Below, piece by piece: positions 52,039-64,000 of a stretch of DNA of 64,000 nucleotides (positions within the stretch are counted from its first letter, which is position 1; every line of letters starts with the position of its first letter). Under the pieces are notes generated by a model that was given only the letters and a program-made list of their open reading frames with translations, had not been told where the DNA came from and searched no databases. This DNA comes from Meghimatium bilineatum (Eukaryota; Mollusca; Gastropoda; Stylommatophora; Philomycidae). Both the position numbers and the translations under genes were made by a program. The DNA lies in NCBI GenBank assembly GCA_034231615.1, contig CM067306.1, positions 44,832,094 through 44,896,093 on the forward strand, given 5' to 3'.

Positions 52039-54603
52039 TAGCCTATTACACATGATTTCGTTGTAGTGCAGCTTAATACTTCAGAACTCTGGCGTATTAC
52101 ACACAAATTGGGTGTATTGCAGTTTAGTAAGCTAAAACTCGTTGTATTCTGGCATATTAATCACAAATTCATTGCACTGAAGCTTACTACATTAGAATTG
52201 AGTGTATTCTGGCCTATAACACTCGAATTCGTTGTATTGCAGCTTAATACGTCAGAACACTGGCGTATCACATACGAATTGGGTGTATTGCAGTTTAGTA
52301 CGCCACCACTGGTTGTATTCTGGCACATTACTCACAAATTCATTGTACTGACGCTTACTACACTAGAATTGAGTGTATTCTGGTCCATTACACATGATTT
52401 CGTTGTATTGCAGCTTAATACTTCAGAACACTGGCGTATTAAACACGAATTGGGAGTATCGCAGTTTAGTACGCCAAAACTCGTTGTATTCTGGCATATT
52501 AATCACAAATTCATTGCACTGAAGCTTACTACACTAGAATTGAGTGTATACTGGCCTAATGCACATGATTTCGTTGTACTGCAGCTTAATACGTCAGAAC
52601 ACTGGCGTATTACACAAGAATTGGGTGTATTGCAGTTTAGTACGACAAAACTCGTTGTATTCTGGGATATTACTCACAACTTCATTGTACTGAAGCTTAC
52701 TACACTAGAATTGAGTGTATTCTAGCCTATTACACATGATTTCCTTGTAGTGCAGCTTAATACTTCAGAGCTCTGGCGTATTACACACAAATTAGGTGTA
52801 TTGCAGTTTAGTACGCTACAACTCGTTGTATTCTGGCATATTACTCACAAATTCATTGTACTGAAGCTTACTACACTAGAATTGAGTGTATTCTGGCCCA
52901 TTACACATGATTTCGTTGTATTGCACCTTAATACTGCAGAACACTGGCGTATTAAACACGAATTATGAGTATTGCAGTTTAGTACGCCAAAACTCGTATT
53001 ATTCTGGCATATTACTCACAACTTCATTGTACTGAAGCTTACTACACTAGAATTGAGTGTATTCTAGCCTATTACACATGATTTCGTTGTAGTGCAGCTT
53101 AATACTTCAGAACTCTTGCGTATTACACACAAATTAGGTGTATTGCAGTTTAGTACGCTAAAACTCGTTGTATTCTGGCATATTACTCACAAATTCATTG
53201 TACTGAAGCTTACTACACTAGAATTGAGTGTATTCTGGTCCATTACACATGATTTCGTTGTATTGCAGCTTAATACTTCAGAACACTGGCGTATTAAACA
53301 CGAATTGGGAGTATCGCAGTTTAGTACGCCAAAACTCGTTGTATTCTGGCATATTACTCACAACTTCATTGTACTGAAGCTTACTACACTAGAATTGAGT
53401 GTATTCTAGCCTATTACACATGATTTCCTTGTAGTGCAGCTTAATACTTCAGAGCTCTGGCGTATTACACACAAATTAGGTGTATTGCAGTTTAGTACGC
53501 TAAAACTCGTTGTATTCTGGCATATTACTCACAAATTCATTGTACTGAAGCTTACTACACTAGAATTGAGTGTATTCTGGCCCATTACACATGATTTCGT
53601 TGTATTGCACCTTAATACTGCAGAACACTGGCGTATTAAAAACGAATTATGAGTATTGCAGTTTAGTACGCCAAAACTCGTATTATTCTGGCATATTACT
53701 CACAACTTCATTGTACTGAAGCTTACTACACTAGAATTGAGTGTATTCTAGCCTATTACACATGATTTCGTTGTAGTGCAGCTTAATACTTCAGAACTCT
53801 TGCGTATTACACACAAATTAGGTGTATTGCAGTTTAGTACGCTAAAACTCGTTGTATTCTGGCATATTACTCACAAATTCATTGTACTGAAGCTTACTAC
53901 ACTTGAATTGAGTGTATTCTGGCCCATTACACATGATTTCGTTGTATTGCACCTTAATACTGCAGAACACTGTCGTATTAAACACGAATTGGGTGTATTG
54001 CAGTTTAGTACGCCAAAACTCGTATTATTCTGGCATATTAATCACAAATTCATTGCACTGAAGCTTACTACATTAGAATTGAGTGTATTCTAGCCTATTA
54101 CACATGATTTCGTTGTAGTGCAGCTTAATACTTCAGAACACTGGCGTATTAAACACGAATTATGAGTATTGCAGTTTAGTACGCCAAAACTCGTATTATT
54201 CTGGCATATTAATCACAAATTCATTGCACTGAAGCTTACTACATTAGAATTGAGTGAATTCTAGCCTGTTACACATGATTTCGTTGTAGTGCAGCTTAAT
54301 ACTTCAGAACTCTGGCGTATTACACACAAATTGGGTGTATTGCAGTTTAGTAAGCTAAAACTCGTTGTATTCTGGCATATTACTCACAAATTGTGTGTAC
54401 TGAAGCTTACTACACTAGAATTGAGTGTATTCTAGCCTATTACACATGATTTCGTTGTATTGCAGCTTAATACTTCAGAACACTGGCGTATTAAACACGA
54501 ATTATGAGTATTGCAGTTTAGTACGCCAAAACTCGTTGTATTCTGGCATATTAATCACAAATTCATTGCACTGAAGCTTACTACATTAGAATTGAGTGTA
54601 TTC
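52039..54603 (+). repeat. Domain 2b super-unit 1, 15 monomers (2565 bp)
   Basis: It opens with the four-monomer cassette (agtaagctaaaactc with catattaatc; cctataacactcg with cgccaccactgg; gagtatcgcag; cctaatgcacatg with acgacaaaactc and caacttcatt). Four dimers follow from 52723, then the gaattctagcctg monomer and the closing tag monomers. Compared with the next unit it lacks eight monomers of dimer repeats. A private cactgtcgta occurs near 53971. Confidence 0.75.
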
Positions 54604-57600
54604 TAGCCTATTACACATGATTTCGTTGTAGTGCAGCTTAATACTTCAGAACTCTGGCGTATTACACACAAATTGGGTGTATTGCAGTTTAGTAAGCTAA
54701 AACTCGTTGTATTCTGGCATATTAATCACAAATTCATTGCACTGAAGCTTACTACATTAGAATTGAGTGTATTCTGGCCTATAACACTCGAATTCGTTGT
54801 ATTGCAGCTTAATACGTCAGAACACTGGCGTATCACATACGAATTGGGTGTATTGCAGTTTAGTACGCCACCACTGGTTGTATTCTGGCACATTACTCAC
54901 AAATTCATTGTACTGACGCTTACTACACTAGAATTGAGTGTATTCTGGTCCATTACACATGATTTCGTTGTATTGCAGCTTAATACTTCAGAACACTGGC
55001 GTATTAAACACGAATTGGGAGTATCGCAGTTTAGTACGCCAAAACTCGTTGTATTCTGGCATATTAATCACAAATTCATTGCACTGAAGCTTACTACACT
55101 AGAATTGAGTGTATACTGGCCTAATGCACATGATTTCGTTGTACTGCAGCTTAATACGTCAGAACACTGGCGTATTACACAAGAATTGGGTGTATTGCAG
55201 TTTAGTACGACAAAACTCGTTGTATTCTGGGATATTACTCACAACTTCATTGTACTGAAGCTTACTACACTAGAATTGAGTGTATTCTAGCCTATTACAC
55301 ATGATTTCCTTGTAGTGCAGCTTAATACTTCAGAGCTCTGGCGTATTACACACAAATTAGGTGTATTGCAGTTTAGTACGCTACAACTCGTTGTATTCTG
55401 GCATATTACTCACAAATTCATTGTACTGAAGCTTACTACACTAGAATTGAGTGTATTCTGGCCCATTACACATGATTTCGTTGTATTGCACCTTAATACT
55501 GCAGAACACTGGCGTATTAAACACGAATTATGAGTATTGCAGTTTAGTACGCCAAAACTCGTATTATTCTGGCATATTACTCACAACTTCATTGTACGGA
55601 AGCTTACTACACTAGAATTGAGTGTATTCTAGCCTATTACACATGATTTCGTTGTAGTGCAGCTTAATACTTCAGAACTCTTGCGTATTACACACAAATT
55701 AGGTGTATTGCAGTTTAGTACGCTAAAACTCGTTGTATTCTGGCATATTACTCACAAATTCATTGTACTGAAGCTTACTACACTAGAATTGAGTGTATTC
55801 TGGTCCATTACACATGATTTCGTTGTATTGCAGCTTAATACTTCAGAACACTGGCGTATTAAACACGAATTGGGAGTATCGCAGTTTAGTACGCCAAAAC
55901 TCGTTGTATTCTGGGATATTACTCACAACTTCATTGTACTGAAGCTTACTACACTAGAATTGAGTGTATTCTAGCCTATTACACATGATTTCCTTGTAGT
56001 GCAGCTTAATACTTCAGAGCTCTGGCGTATTACACACAAATTAGGTGTATTGCAGTTTAGTACGCTACAACTCGTTGTATTCTGGCATATTACTCACAAA
56101 TTCATTGTACTGAAGCTTACTACACTAGAATTGAGTGTATTCTGGCCCATTACACATGATTTCGTTGTATTGCACCTTAATACTGCAGAACACTGGCGTA
56201 TTAAACACGAATTATGTGTATTGCAGTTTAGTACGCCAAAACTCGTATTATTCTGGCATATTACTCACAACTTCATTGTACTGAAGCTTACTACACTAGA
56301 ATTGAGTGTATTCTAGCCTATTACACATGATTTCGTTGTAGTGCAGCTTAATACTTCAGAACTCTTGCGTATTACACACAAATTAGGTGTATTGCAGTTT
56401 AGTACGCTAAAACTCGTTGTATTCTGGCATATTACTCACAAATTCATTGTACTGAAGCTTACTACACTAGAATTGAGTGTATTCTGGTCCATTACACATG
56501 ATTTCGTTGTATTGCAGCTTAATACTTCAGAACACTGGCGTATTAAACACGAATTGGGAGTATCGCAGTTTAGTACGCCAAAACTCGTTGTATTCTGGCA
56601 TATTACTCACAACTTCATTGTACTGAAGCTTACTACACTAGAATTGAGTGTATTCTAGCCTATTACACATGATTTCGTTGTAGTGCAGCTTAATACTTCA
56701 GAGCTCTGGCGTATTACACACAAATTAGGTGTATTGCAGTTTAGTACGCTACAACTCGTTGTATTCTGGCATATTACTCACAAATTCATTGTACTGAAGC
56801 TTACTACACTAGAATTGAGTGTATTCTGGTCCATTACACATGATTTCGTTGTATTGCAGCTTAATACTTCAGAACACTGGCGTATTAAACACGAATTGGG
56901 AGTATCGCAGTTTAGTACGCCAAAACTCGTTGTATTCTGGCATATTACTCACAACTTCATTGTACTGAAGCTTACTACACTAGAATTGAGTGTATTCTAG
57001 CCTATTACACATGATTTCCTTGTAGTGCAGCTTAATACTTCAGAGCTCTGGCGTATTACACACAAATTAGGTGTATTGCAGTTTAGTACGCTAAAACTCG
57101 TTGTATTCTGGCATATTACTCACAAATTCATTGTACTGAAGCTTACTACACTAGAATTGAGTGTATTCTGGCCCATTACACATGATTTCGTTGTATTGCA
57201 CCTTAATACTGCAGAACACTGGCGTATTAAAAACGAATTATGAGTATTGCAGTTTAGTACGCCAAAACTCGTATTATTCTGGCATATTACTCACAACTTC
57301 ATTGTACTGAAGCTTACTACACTAGAATTGAGTGTATTCTAGCCTATTACACATGATTTCGTTGTAGTGCAGCTTAATACTTCAGAACTCTTGCGTATTA
57401 CACACAAATTAGGTGTATTGCAGTTTAGTACGCTAAAACTCGTTGTATTCTGGCATATTACTCACAAATTCATTGTACTGAAGCTTACTACACTTGAATT
57501 GAGTGTATTCTGGCCCATTACACATGATTTCGTTGTATTGCACCTTAATACTGCAGAACACTGGCGTATTAAACACGAATTGGGTGTATTGCAGTTTAGT

Positions 57601-58536
57601 ACGCCAAAACTCGTATTATTCTGGCATATTAATCACAAATTCATTGCACTGAAGCTTACTACATTAGAATTGAGTGTATTCTAGCCTATTACACATGATT
57701 TCGTTGTAGTGCAGCTTAATACTTCAGAACACTGGCGTATTAAACACGAATTATGAGTATTGCAGTTTAGTACGCTAAAACTCGTTGTATTCTGGCATAT
57801 TACTCACAAATTCATTGTACTGAAGCTTACTACACTTGAATTGAGTGTATTCTGGCCCATTACACATGATTTCGTTGTATTGCACCTTAATACTGCAGAA
57901 CACTGGCGTATTAAACACGAATTGGGTGTATTGCAGTTTAGTACGCCAAAACTCGTATTATTCTGGCATATTAATCACAAATTCATTGCACTGAAGCTTA
58001 CTACATTAGAATTGAGTGTATTCTAGCCTATTACACATGATTTCGTTGTAGTGCAGCTTAATACTTCAGAACACTGGCGTATTAAACACGAATTATGAGT
58101 ATTGCAGTTTAGTACGCCAAAACTCGTATTATTCTGGCATATTAATCACAAATTCATTGCACTGAAGCTTACTACATTAGAATTGAGTGAATTCTAGCCT
58201 GTTACACATGATTTCGTTGTAGTGCAGCTTAATACTTCAGAACTCTGGCGTATTACACACAAATTGGGTGTATTGCAGTTTAGTAAGCTAAAACTCGTTG
58301 TATTCTGGCATATTACTCACAAATTGTGTGTACTGAAGCTTACTACACTAGAATTGAGTGTATTCTAGCCTATTACACATGATTTCGTTGTATTGCAGCT
58401 TAATACTTCAGAACACTGGCGTATTAAACACGAATTATGAGTATTGCAGTTTAGTACGCCAAAACTCGTTGTATTCTGGCATATTAATCACAAATTCATT
58501 GCACTGAAGCTTACTACATTAGAATTGAGTGTATTC
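54604..58536 (+). repeat. Domain 2b super-unit 2, 23 monomers (3933 bp)
   Basis: It has the same opening cassette, then dimers from 55288. The private changes gtacggaag (55594) and gaattatgtgtattg (about 56213) recur exactly 3933 bp downstream (59527, about 60146). Near its end it holds an extra 342 bp, a dimer duplication at about 57422-58105, absent from the next unit. Confidence 0.8.
57764..58105 (+). repeat. Extra dimer (342 bp) private to super-unit 2
   Basis: This repeats the preceding 342 bp, including the rare cacttgaattg marker (about 57494 and 57834). The matching place in super-unit 3 has the marker only once (about 61424) and no second dimer, so this copy arose after, or was lost since, the 3933-bp duplication. 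Confidence 0.75.
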
Positions 58537-61500
58537 TAGCCTATTACACATGATTTCGTTGTAGTGCAGCTTAATACTTCAGAACTCTGGCGTATTACAC
58601 ACAAATTGGGTGTATTGCAGTTTAGTAAGCTAAAACTCGTTGTATTCTGGCATATTAATCACAAATTCATTGCACTGAAGCTTACTACATTAGAATTGAG
58701 TGTATTCTGGCCTATAACACTCGAATTCGTTGTATTGCAGCTTAATACGTCAGAACACTGGCGTATCACATACGAATTGGGTGTATTGCAGTTTAGTACG
58801 CCACCACTGGTTGTATTCTGGCACATTACTCACAAATTCATTGTACTGACGCTTACTACACTAGAATTGAGTGTATTCTGGTCCATTACACATGATTTCG
58901 TTGTATTGCAGCTTAATACTTCAGAACACTGGCGTATTAAACACGAATTGGGAGTATCGCAGTTTAGTACGCCAAAACTCGTTGTATTCTGGCATATTAA
59001 TCACAAATTCATTGCACTGAAGCTTACTACACTAGAATTGAGTGTATACTGGCCTAATGCACATGATTTCGTTGTACTGCAGCTTAATACGTCAGAACAC
59101 TGGCGTATTACACAAGAATTGGGTGTATTGCAGTTTAGTACGACAAAACTCGTTGTATTCTGGGATATTACTCACAACTTCATTGTACTGAAGCTTACTA
59201 CACTAGAATTGAGTGTATTCTAGCCTATTACACATGATTTCCTTGTAGTGCAGCTTAATACTTCAGAGCTCTGGCGTATTACACACAAATTAGGTGTATT
59301 GCAGTTTAGTACGCTACAACTCGTTGTATTCTGGCATATTACTCACAAATTCATTGTACTGAAGCTTACTACACTAGAATTGAGTGTATTCTGGCCCATT
59401 ACACATGATTTCGTTGTATTGCACCTTAATACTGCAGAACACTGGCGTATTAAACACGAATTATGAGTATTGCAGTTTAGTACGCCAAAACTCGTATTAT
59501 TCTGGCATATTACTCACAACTTCATTGTACGGAAGCTTACTACACTAGAATTGAGTGTATTCTAGCCTATTACACATGATTTCGTTGTAGTGCAGCTTAA
59601 TACTTCAGAACTCTTGCGTATTACACACAAATTAGGTGTATTGCAGTTTAGTACGCTAAAACTCGTTGTATTCTGGCATATTACTCACAAATTCATTGTA
59701 CTGAAGCTTACTACACTAGAATTGAGTGTATTCTGGTCCATTACACATGATTTCGTTGTATTGCAGCTTAATACTTCAGAACACTGGCGTATTAAACACG
59801 AATTGGGAGTATCGCAGTTTAGTACGCCAAAACTCGTTGTATTCTGGGATATTACTCACAACTTCATTGTACTGAAGCTTACTACACTAGAATTGAGTGT
59901 ATTCTAGCCTATTACACATGATTTCCTTGTAGTGCAGCTTAATACTTCAGAGCTCTGGCGTATTACACACAAATTAGGTGTATTGCAGTTTAGTACGCTA
60001 CAACTCGTTGTATTCTGGCATATTACTCACAAATTCATTGTACTGAAGCTTACTACACTAGAATTGAGTGTATTCTGGCCCATTACACATGATTTCGTTG
60101 TATTGCACCTTAATACTGCAGAACACTGGCGTATTAAACACGAATTATGTGTATTGCAGTTTAGTACGCCAAAACTCGTATTATTCTGGCATATTACTCA
60201 CAACTTCATTGTACTGAAGCTTACTACACTAGAATTGAGTGTATTCTAGCCTATTACACATGATTTCGTTGTAGTGCAGCTTAATACTTCAGAACTCTTG
60301 CGTATTACACACAAATTAGGTGTATTGCAGTTTAGTACGCTAAAACTCGTTGTATTCTGGCATATTACTCACAAATTCATTGTACTGAAGCTTACTACAC
60401 TAGAATTGAGTGTATTCTGGTCCATTACACATGATTTCGTTGTATTGCAGCTTAATACTTCAGAACACTGGCGTATTAAACACGAATTGGGAGTATCGCA
60501 GTTTAGTACGCCAAAACTCGTTGTATTCTGGCATATTACTCACAACTTCATTGTACTGAAGCTTACTACACTAGAATTGAGTGTATTCTAGCCTATTACA
60601 CATGATTTCGTTGTAGTGCAGCTTAATACTTCAGAGCTCTGGCGTATTACACACAAATTAGGTGTATTGCAGTTTAGTACGCTACAACTCGTTGTATTCT
60701 GGCATATTACTCACAAATTCATTGTACTGAAGCTTACTACACTAGAATTGAGTGTATTCTGGTCCATTACACATGATTTCGTTGTATTGCAGCTTAATAC
60801 TTCAGAACACTGGCGTATTAAACACGAATTGGGAGTATCGCAGTTTAGTACGCCAAAACTCGTTGTATTCTGGCATATTACTCACAACTTCATTGTACTG
60901 AAGCTTACTACACTAGAATTGAGTGTATTCTAGCCTATTACACATGATTTCCTTGTAGTGCAGCTTAATACTTCAGAGCTCTGGCGTATTACACACAAAT
61001 TAGGTGTATTGCAGTTTAGTACGCTAAAACTCGTTGTATTCTGGCATATTACTCACAAATTCATTGTACTGAAGCTTACTACACTAGAATTGAGTGTATT
61101 CTGGCCCATTACACATGATTTCGTTGTATTGCACCTTAATACTGCAGAACACTGGCGTATTAAAAACGAATTATGAGTATTGCAGTTTAGTACGCCAAAA
61201 CTCGTATTATTCTGGCATATTACTCACAACTTCATTGTACTGAAGCTTACTACACTAGAATTGAGTGTATTCTAGCCTATTACACATGATTTCGTTGTAG
61301 TGCAGCTTAATACTTCAGAACTCTTGCGTATTACACACAAATTAGGTGTATTGCAGTTTAGTACGCTAAAACTCGTTGTATTCTGGCATATTACTCACAA
61401 ATTCATTGTACTGAAGCTTACTACACTTGAATTGAGTGTATTCTGGCCCATTACACATGATTTCGTTGTATTGCACCTTAATACTGCAGAACACTGGCGT

Positions 61501-63666
61501 ATTAAACACGAATTGGGTGTATTGCAGTTTAGTACGCCAAAACTCGTATTATTCTGGCATATTAATCACAAATTCATTGCACTGAAGCTTACTACATTAG
61601 AATTGAGTGTATTCTAGCCTATTACACATGATTTCGTTGTAGTGCAGCTTAATACTTCAGAACACTGGCGTATTAAACACGAATTATGAGTATTGCAGTT
61701 TAGTACGCCAAAACTCGTATTATTCTGGCATATTAATCACAAATTCATTGCACTGAAGCTTACTACATTAGAATTGAGTGAATTCTAGCCTGTTACACAT
61801 GATTTCGTTGTAGTGCAGCTTAATACTTCAGAACTCTGGCGTATTACACACAAATTGGGTGTATTGCAGTTTAGTAAGCTAAAACTCGTTGTATTCTGGC
61901 ATATTACTCACAAATTGTGTGTACTGAAGCTTACTACACTAGAATTGAGTGTATTCTAGCCTATTACACATGATTTCGTTGTATTGCAGCTTAATACTTC
62001 AGAACACTGGCGTATTAAACACGAATTATGAGTATTGCAGTTTAGTACGCCAAAACTCGTTGTATTCTGGCATATTAATCACAAATTCATTGCACTGAAG
62101 CTTACTACATTAGAATTGAGTGTATTCTAGCCTATTACACATGATTTCGTTGTAGTGCAGCTTAATACTTCAGAACTCTGGCGTATTACACACAAATTAG
62201 GTGTATTGCAGTTTAGTACGCTAAAACTCGTTGTATTCTGGCATATTACTCACAAATTCATTGTACTGAAGCTTACTACACTAGAATTGAGTGTATTCTG
62301 GTCCATTACACATGATTTCGTTGTATTGCAGCTTAATACTTCACAACACTGGCGTATTAAACACGAATTGGGAGTATCGCAGTTTAGTACGCCAAAACTC
62401 GTTGTATTCTGGCATATTACTCACAACTTCATTGTACTGAAGCTTACTACACTAGAATTGAGTGTATTCTAGCCTATTACACATGATTTCGTTGTAGTGC
62501 AGCTTAATACTTCAGAGCTCTGGCGTATTACACACAAATTAGGTGTATTGCAGTTTAGTACGCTACAACTCGTTGTATTCTGGCATATTACTCACAAATT
62601 CATTGTACTGAAGCTTACTACACTAGAATTGAGTGTATTCTGGTCCATTACACATGATTTCGTTGTATTGCAGCTTAATACTTCAGAACACTGGCGTATT
62701 AAACACGAATTGGGAGTATCGCAGTTTAGTACGCCAAAACTCGTTGTATTCTGGCATATTACTCACAACTTCATTGTACTGAAGCTTACTACACTAGAAT
62801 TGAGTGTATTCTAGCCTATTACACATGATTTCCTTGTAGTGCAGCTTAATACTTCAGAGCTCTGGCGTATTACACACAAATTAGGTGTATTGCAGTTTAG
62901 TACGCTAAAACTCGTTGTATTCTGGCATATTACTCACAAATTCATTGTACTGAAGCTTACTACACTAGAATTGAGTGTATTCTGGCCCATTACACATGAT
63001 TTCGTTGTATTGCACCTTAATACTGCAGAACACTGGCGTATTAAACACGAATTGGGTGTATTGCAGTTTAGTACGCCAAAACTCGTATTATTCTGGCATA
63101 TTAATCACAAATTCATTGCACTGAAGCTTACTACATTAGAATTGAGTGTATTCTAGCCTATTACACATGATTTCGTTGTATTGCAGCTTAATACTTCAGA
63201 ACACTGGCGTATTAAACACGAATTATGAGTATTGCAGTTTAGTACGCCAAAACTCGTATTATTCTGGCATATTAATCACAAATTCATTGCACTGAAGCTT
63301 ACTACATTAGAATTGAGTGAATTCTAGCCTGTTACACATGATTTCGTTGTAGTGCAGCTTAATACTTCAGAACTCTGGCGTATTACACACAAATTGGGTG
63401 TATTGCAGTTTAGTAAGCTAAAACTCGTTGTATTCTGGCATATTACTCACAAATTGTGTGTACTGAAGCTTACTACACTAGAATTGAGTGTATTCTAGCC
63501 TATTACACATGATTTCGTTGTATTGCAGCTTAATACTTCAGAACACTGGCGTATTAAACACGAATTATGAGTATTGCAGTTTAGTACGCCAAAACTCGTT
63601 GTATTCTGGCATATTAATCACAAATTCATTGCACTGAAGCTTACTACATTAGAATTGAGTGTATTC
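58537..63666 (+). repeat. Domain 2b super-unit 3, 30 monomers (5130 bp)
   Basis: From 58537 to about 61696 it follows super-unit 2 at a distance of 3933 bp with no translated difference that I see. It then skips the 342-bp dimer, ends once with the gaattctagcctg monomer (about 61786), and restarts in dimers at 62128 instead of in the opening cassette. A second closing run with gaattctagcctg follows near 63320. It is therefore a super-unit plus a partial one joined by loss of a cassette. A private cttcacaacac occurs near 62340. Confidence 0.75.
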
Positions 63667-64000
63667 TAGCCTATTACACATGATTTCGTTGTAGTGCAGC
63701 TTAATACTTCAGAACTCTGGCGTATTACACACAAATTGGGTGTATTGCAGTTTAGTAAGCTAAAACTCGTTGTATTCTGGCATATTAATCACAAATTCAT
63801 TGCACTGAAGCTTACTACATTAGAATTGAGTGTATTCTGGCCTATAACACTCGAATTCGTTGTATTGCAGCTTAATACGTCAGAACACTGGCGTATCATA
63901 TACGAATTGGGTGTATTGCAGTTTAGTACGCCACCACTGGTTGTATTCTGGCACATTACTCACAAATTCATTGTACTGACGCTTACTACACTAGAATTGA
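63667..64000 (+). repeat. Start of a fourth domain 2b super-unit, cut by the window end
   Basis: The tag monomer with agtaagctaaaactc and catattaatc, then the cctataacactcg monomer with cgccaccactgg, repeat the opening of the units at 52039, 54604 and 58537. A private cgtatcatata (usually cgtatcacata) occurs near 63893. The last monomer is truncated inside sub-repeat C. Confidence 0.8.

Larger units (their letters stand above)
1..64000 (+). repeat. 171-bp satellite DNA array, about 374 head-to-tail monomers
   Basis: The sequence repeats every 171 bp from end to end in one orientation. Monomer starts (the tgg or tag that opens sub-repeat A) fall at 73+171n up to about 27255 and at 55+171n from 34255 to the end, wherever I checked. 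The first 72 bases and the last monomer (from 63838) are partial, so the array continues both ways. The consensus is about 37% GC with about five CpGs. A HindIII site (aagctt) sits in sub-repeat C of most monomers, so HindIII should give a 171-bp ladder. No transposon, inversion, simple repeat or unique insert is visible. Long homogeneous arrays with higher-order structure are typical of eukaryotic centromeric or pericentromeric satellites; that location is inference. I cannot assign a family or species. Confidence 0.98.

Noticed and set aside
61..63156. Many plus-strand open frames of 70-1027 codons that could be called genes
   Set aside because: All are windows on one 57-codon satellite period in a single frame. 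They begin at TTG or GTG, end at recurrent TGG to TAG/TGA or ttatgag changes, and have neither ATG starts nor conserved ends. They overlap no other signal. Only two are listed, as open frames and not as genes.
1..64000. Primate alpha satellite, suggested by the 171-bp period and HORs
   Set aside because: The sequence does not resemble the alpha consensus I know and has an internal 51+60+60 structure that alpha satellite lacks. Only the length agrees.
1..64000. CRISPR array
   Set aside because: The repeats are contiguous 171-bp units with no unique spacers between short direct repeats, and there are no cas-like genes.
1..64000. Bacterial or viral repeat-protein gene
   Set aside because: Stops occur in most units of the right half, no start with a ribosome-binding site is seen, and variation between units is not biased to third codon positions.

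Overview
The whole window is one uninterrupted, head-to-tail satellite DNA array. It holds about 374 copies of a 171-bp monomer (about 37% GC), all on the same strand, and the array runs off both ends. I found no gene, RNA gene, transposon, inversion or unique sequence. A long homogeneous array with higher-order repeats (HORs) points to a eukaryote, most likely centromeric, pericentromeric or other constitutive heterochromatin. I do not recognise the sequence and cannot name the species. The length matches primate alpha satellite, but the sequence does not look like it and has no full CENP-B box.

The monomer is itself a degenerate triplet. Sub-repeats of 51, 60 and 60 bp (A, B, C) each begin with tgg and share a W-x-I-T-H pattern when translated. 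The period is a multiple of three and the consensus has no stop in one plus-strand frame, so long open frames occur (longest 27329-30412). They begin at TTG or GTG rather than ATG. They are broken by spreading TGG to TAG or TGA changes, and they vary at codon positions 1 and 2 as freely as at 3. I do not call them genes.

Layout. 1-4860: mixed, older-looking monomers. 4861-29995: HOR domain 1, marked by a diagnostic monomer at 2467, 4861, 7939, 11701, 14608, 15976, 19054, 21619, 23158 and 26236. Spacings are 14, 18, 22, 17, 8, 18, 15, 9 and 18 monomers. The full unit is an 18-mer (3078 bp) containing a tandemly doubled 6-mer (1026 bp); units left of 14608 have the 6-mer only once. A 3762-bp tandem duplication covers about 5760-13283. 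29996-34254: a decayed transition zone carrying four of the only five length changes in the window that are not whole monomers. 34255-44145: HOR domain 2a, with 9-mer, 13/14-mer and 4-mer cassettes. 44146-64000: HOR domain 2b, a two-monomer (342-bp) rhythm marked by a TAG every second monomer, broken by a recurring four-monomer cassette at 52039, 54604, 58537 and 63667 (15, 23 and 30 monomers apart).

Every architectural change but the five small indels is a gain or loss of whole 171-bp units. That is the signature of unequal crossing-over or gene conversion in register. The window reads as a record of nested amplification: about 60 bp to 171 bp, then dimers and 6-mers, then 12-mers, 18-mers and larger segmental duplications.
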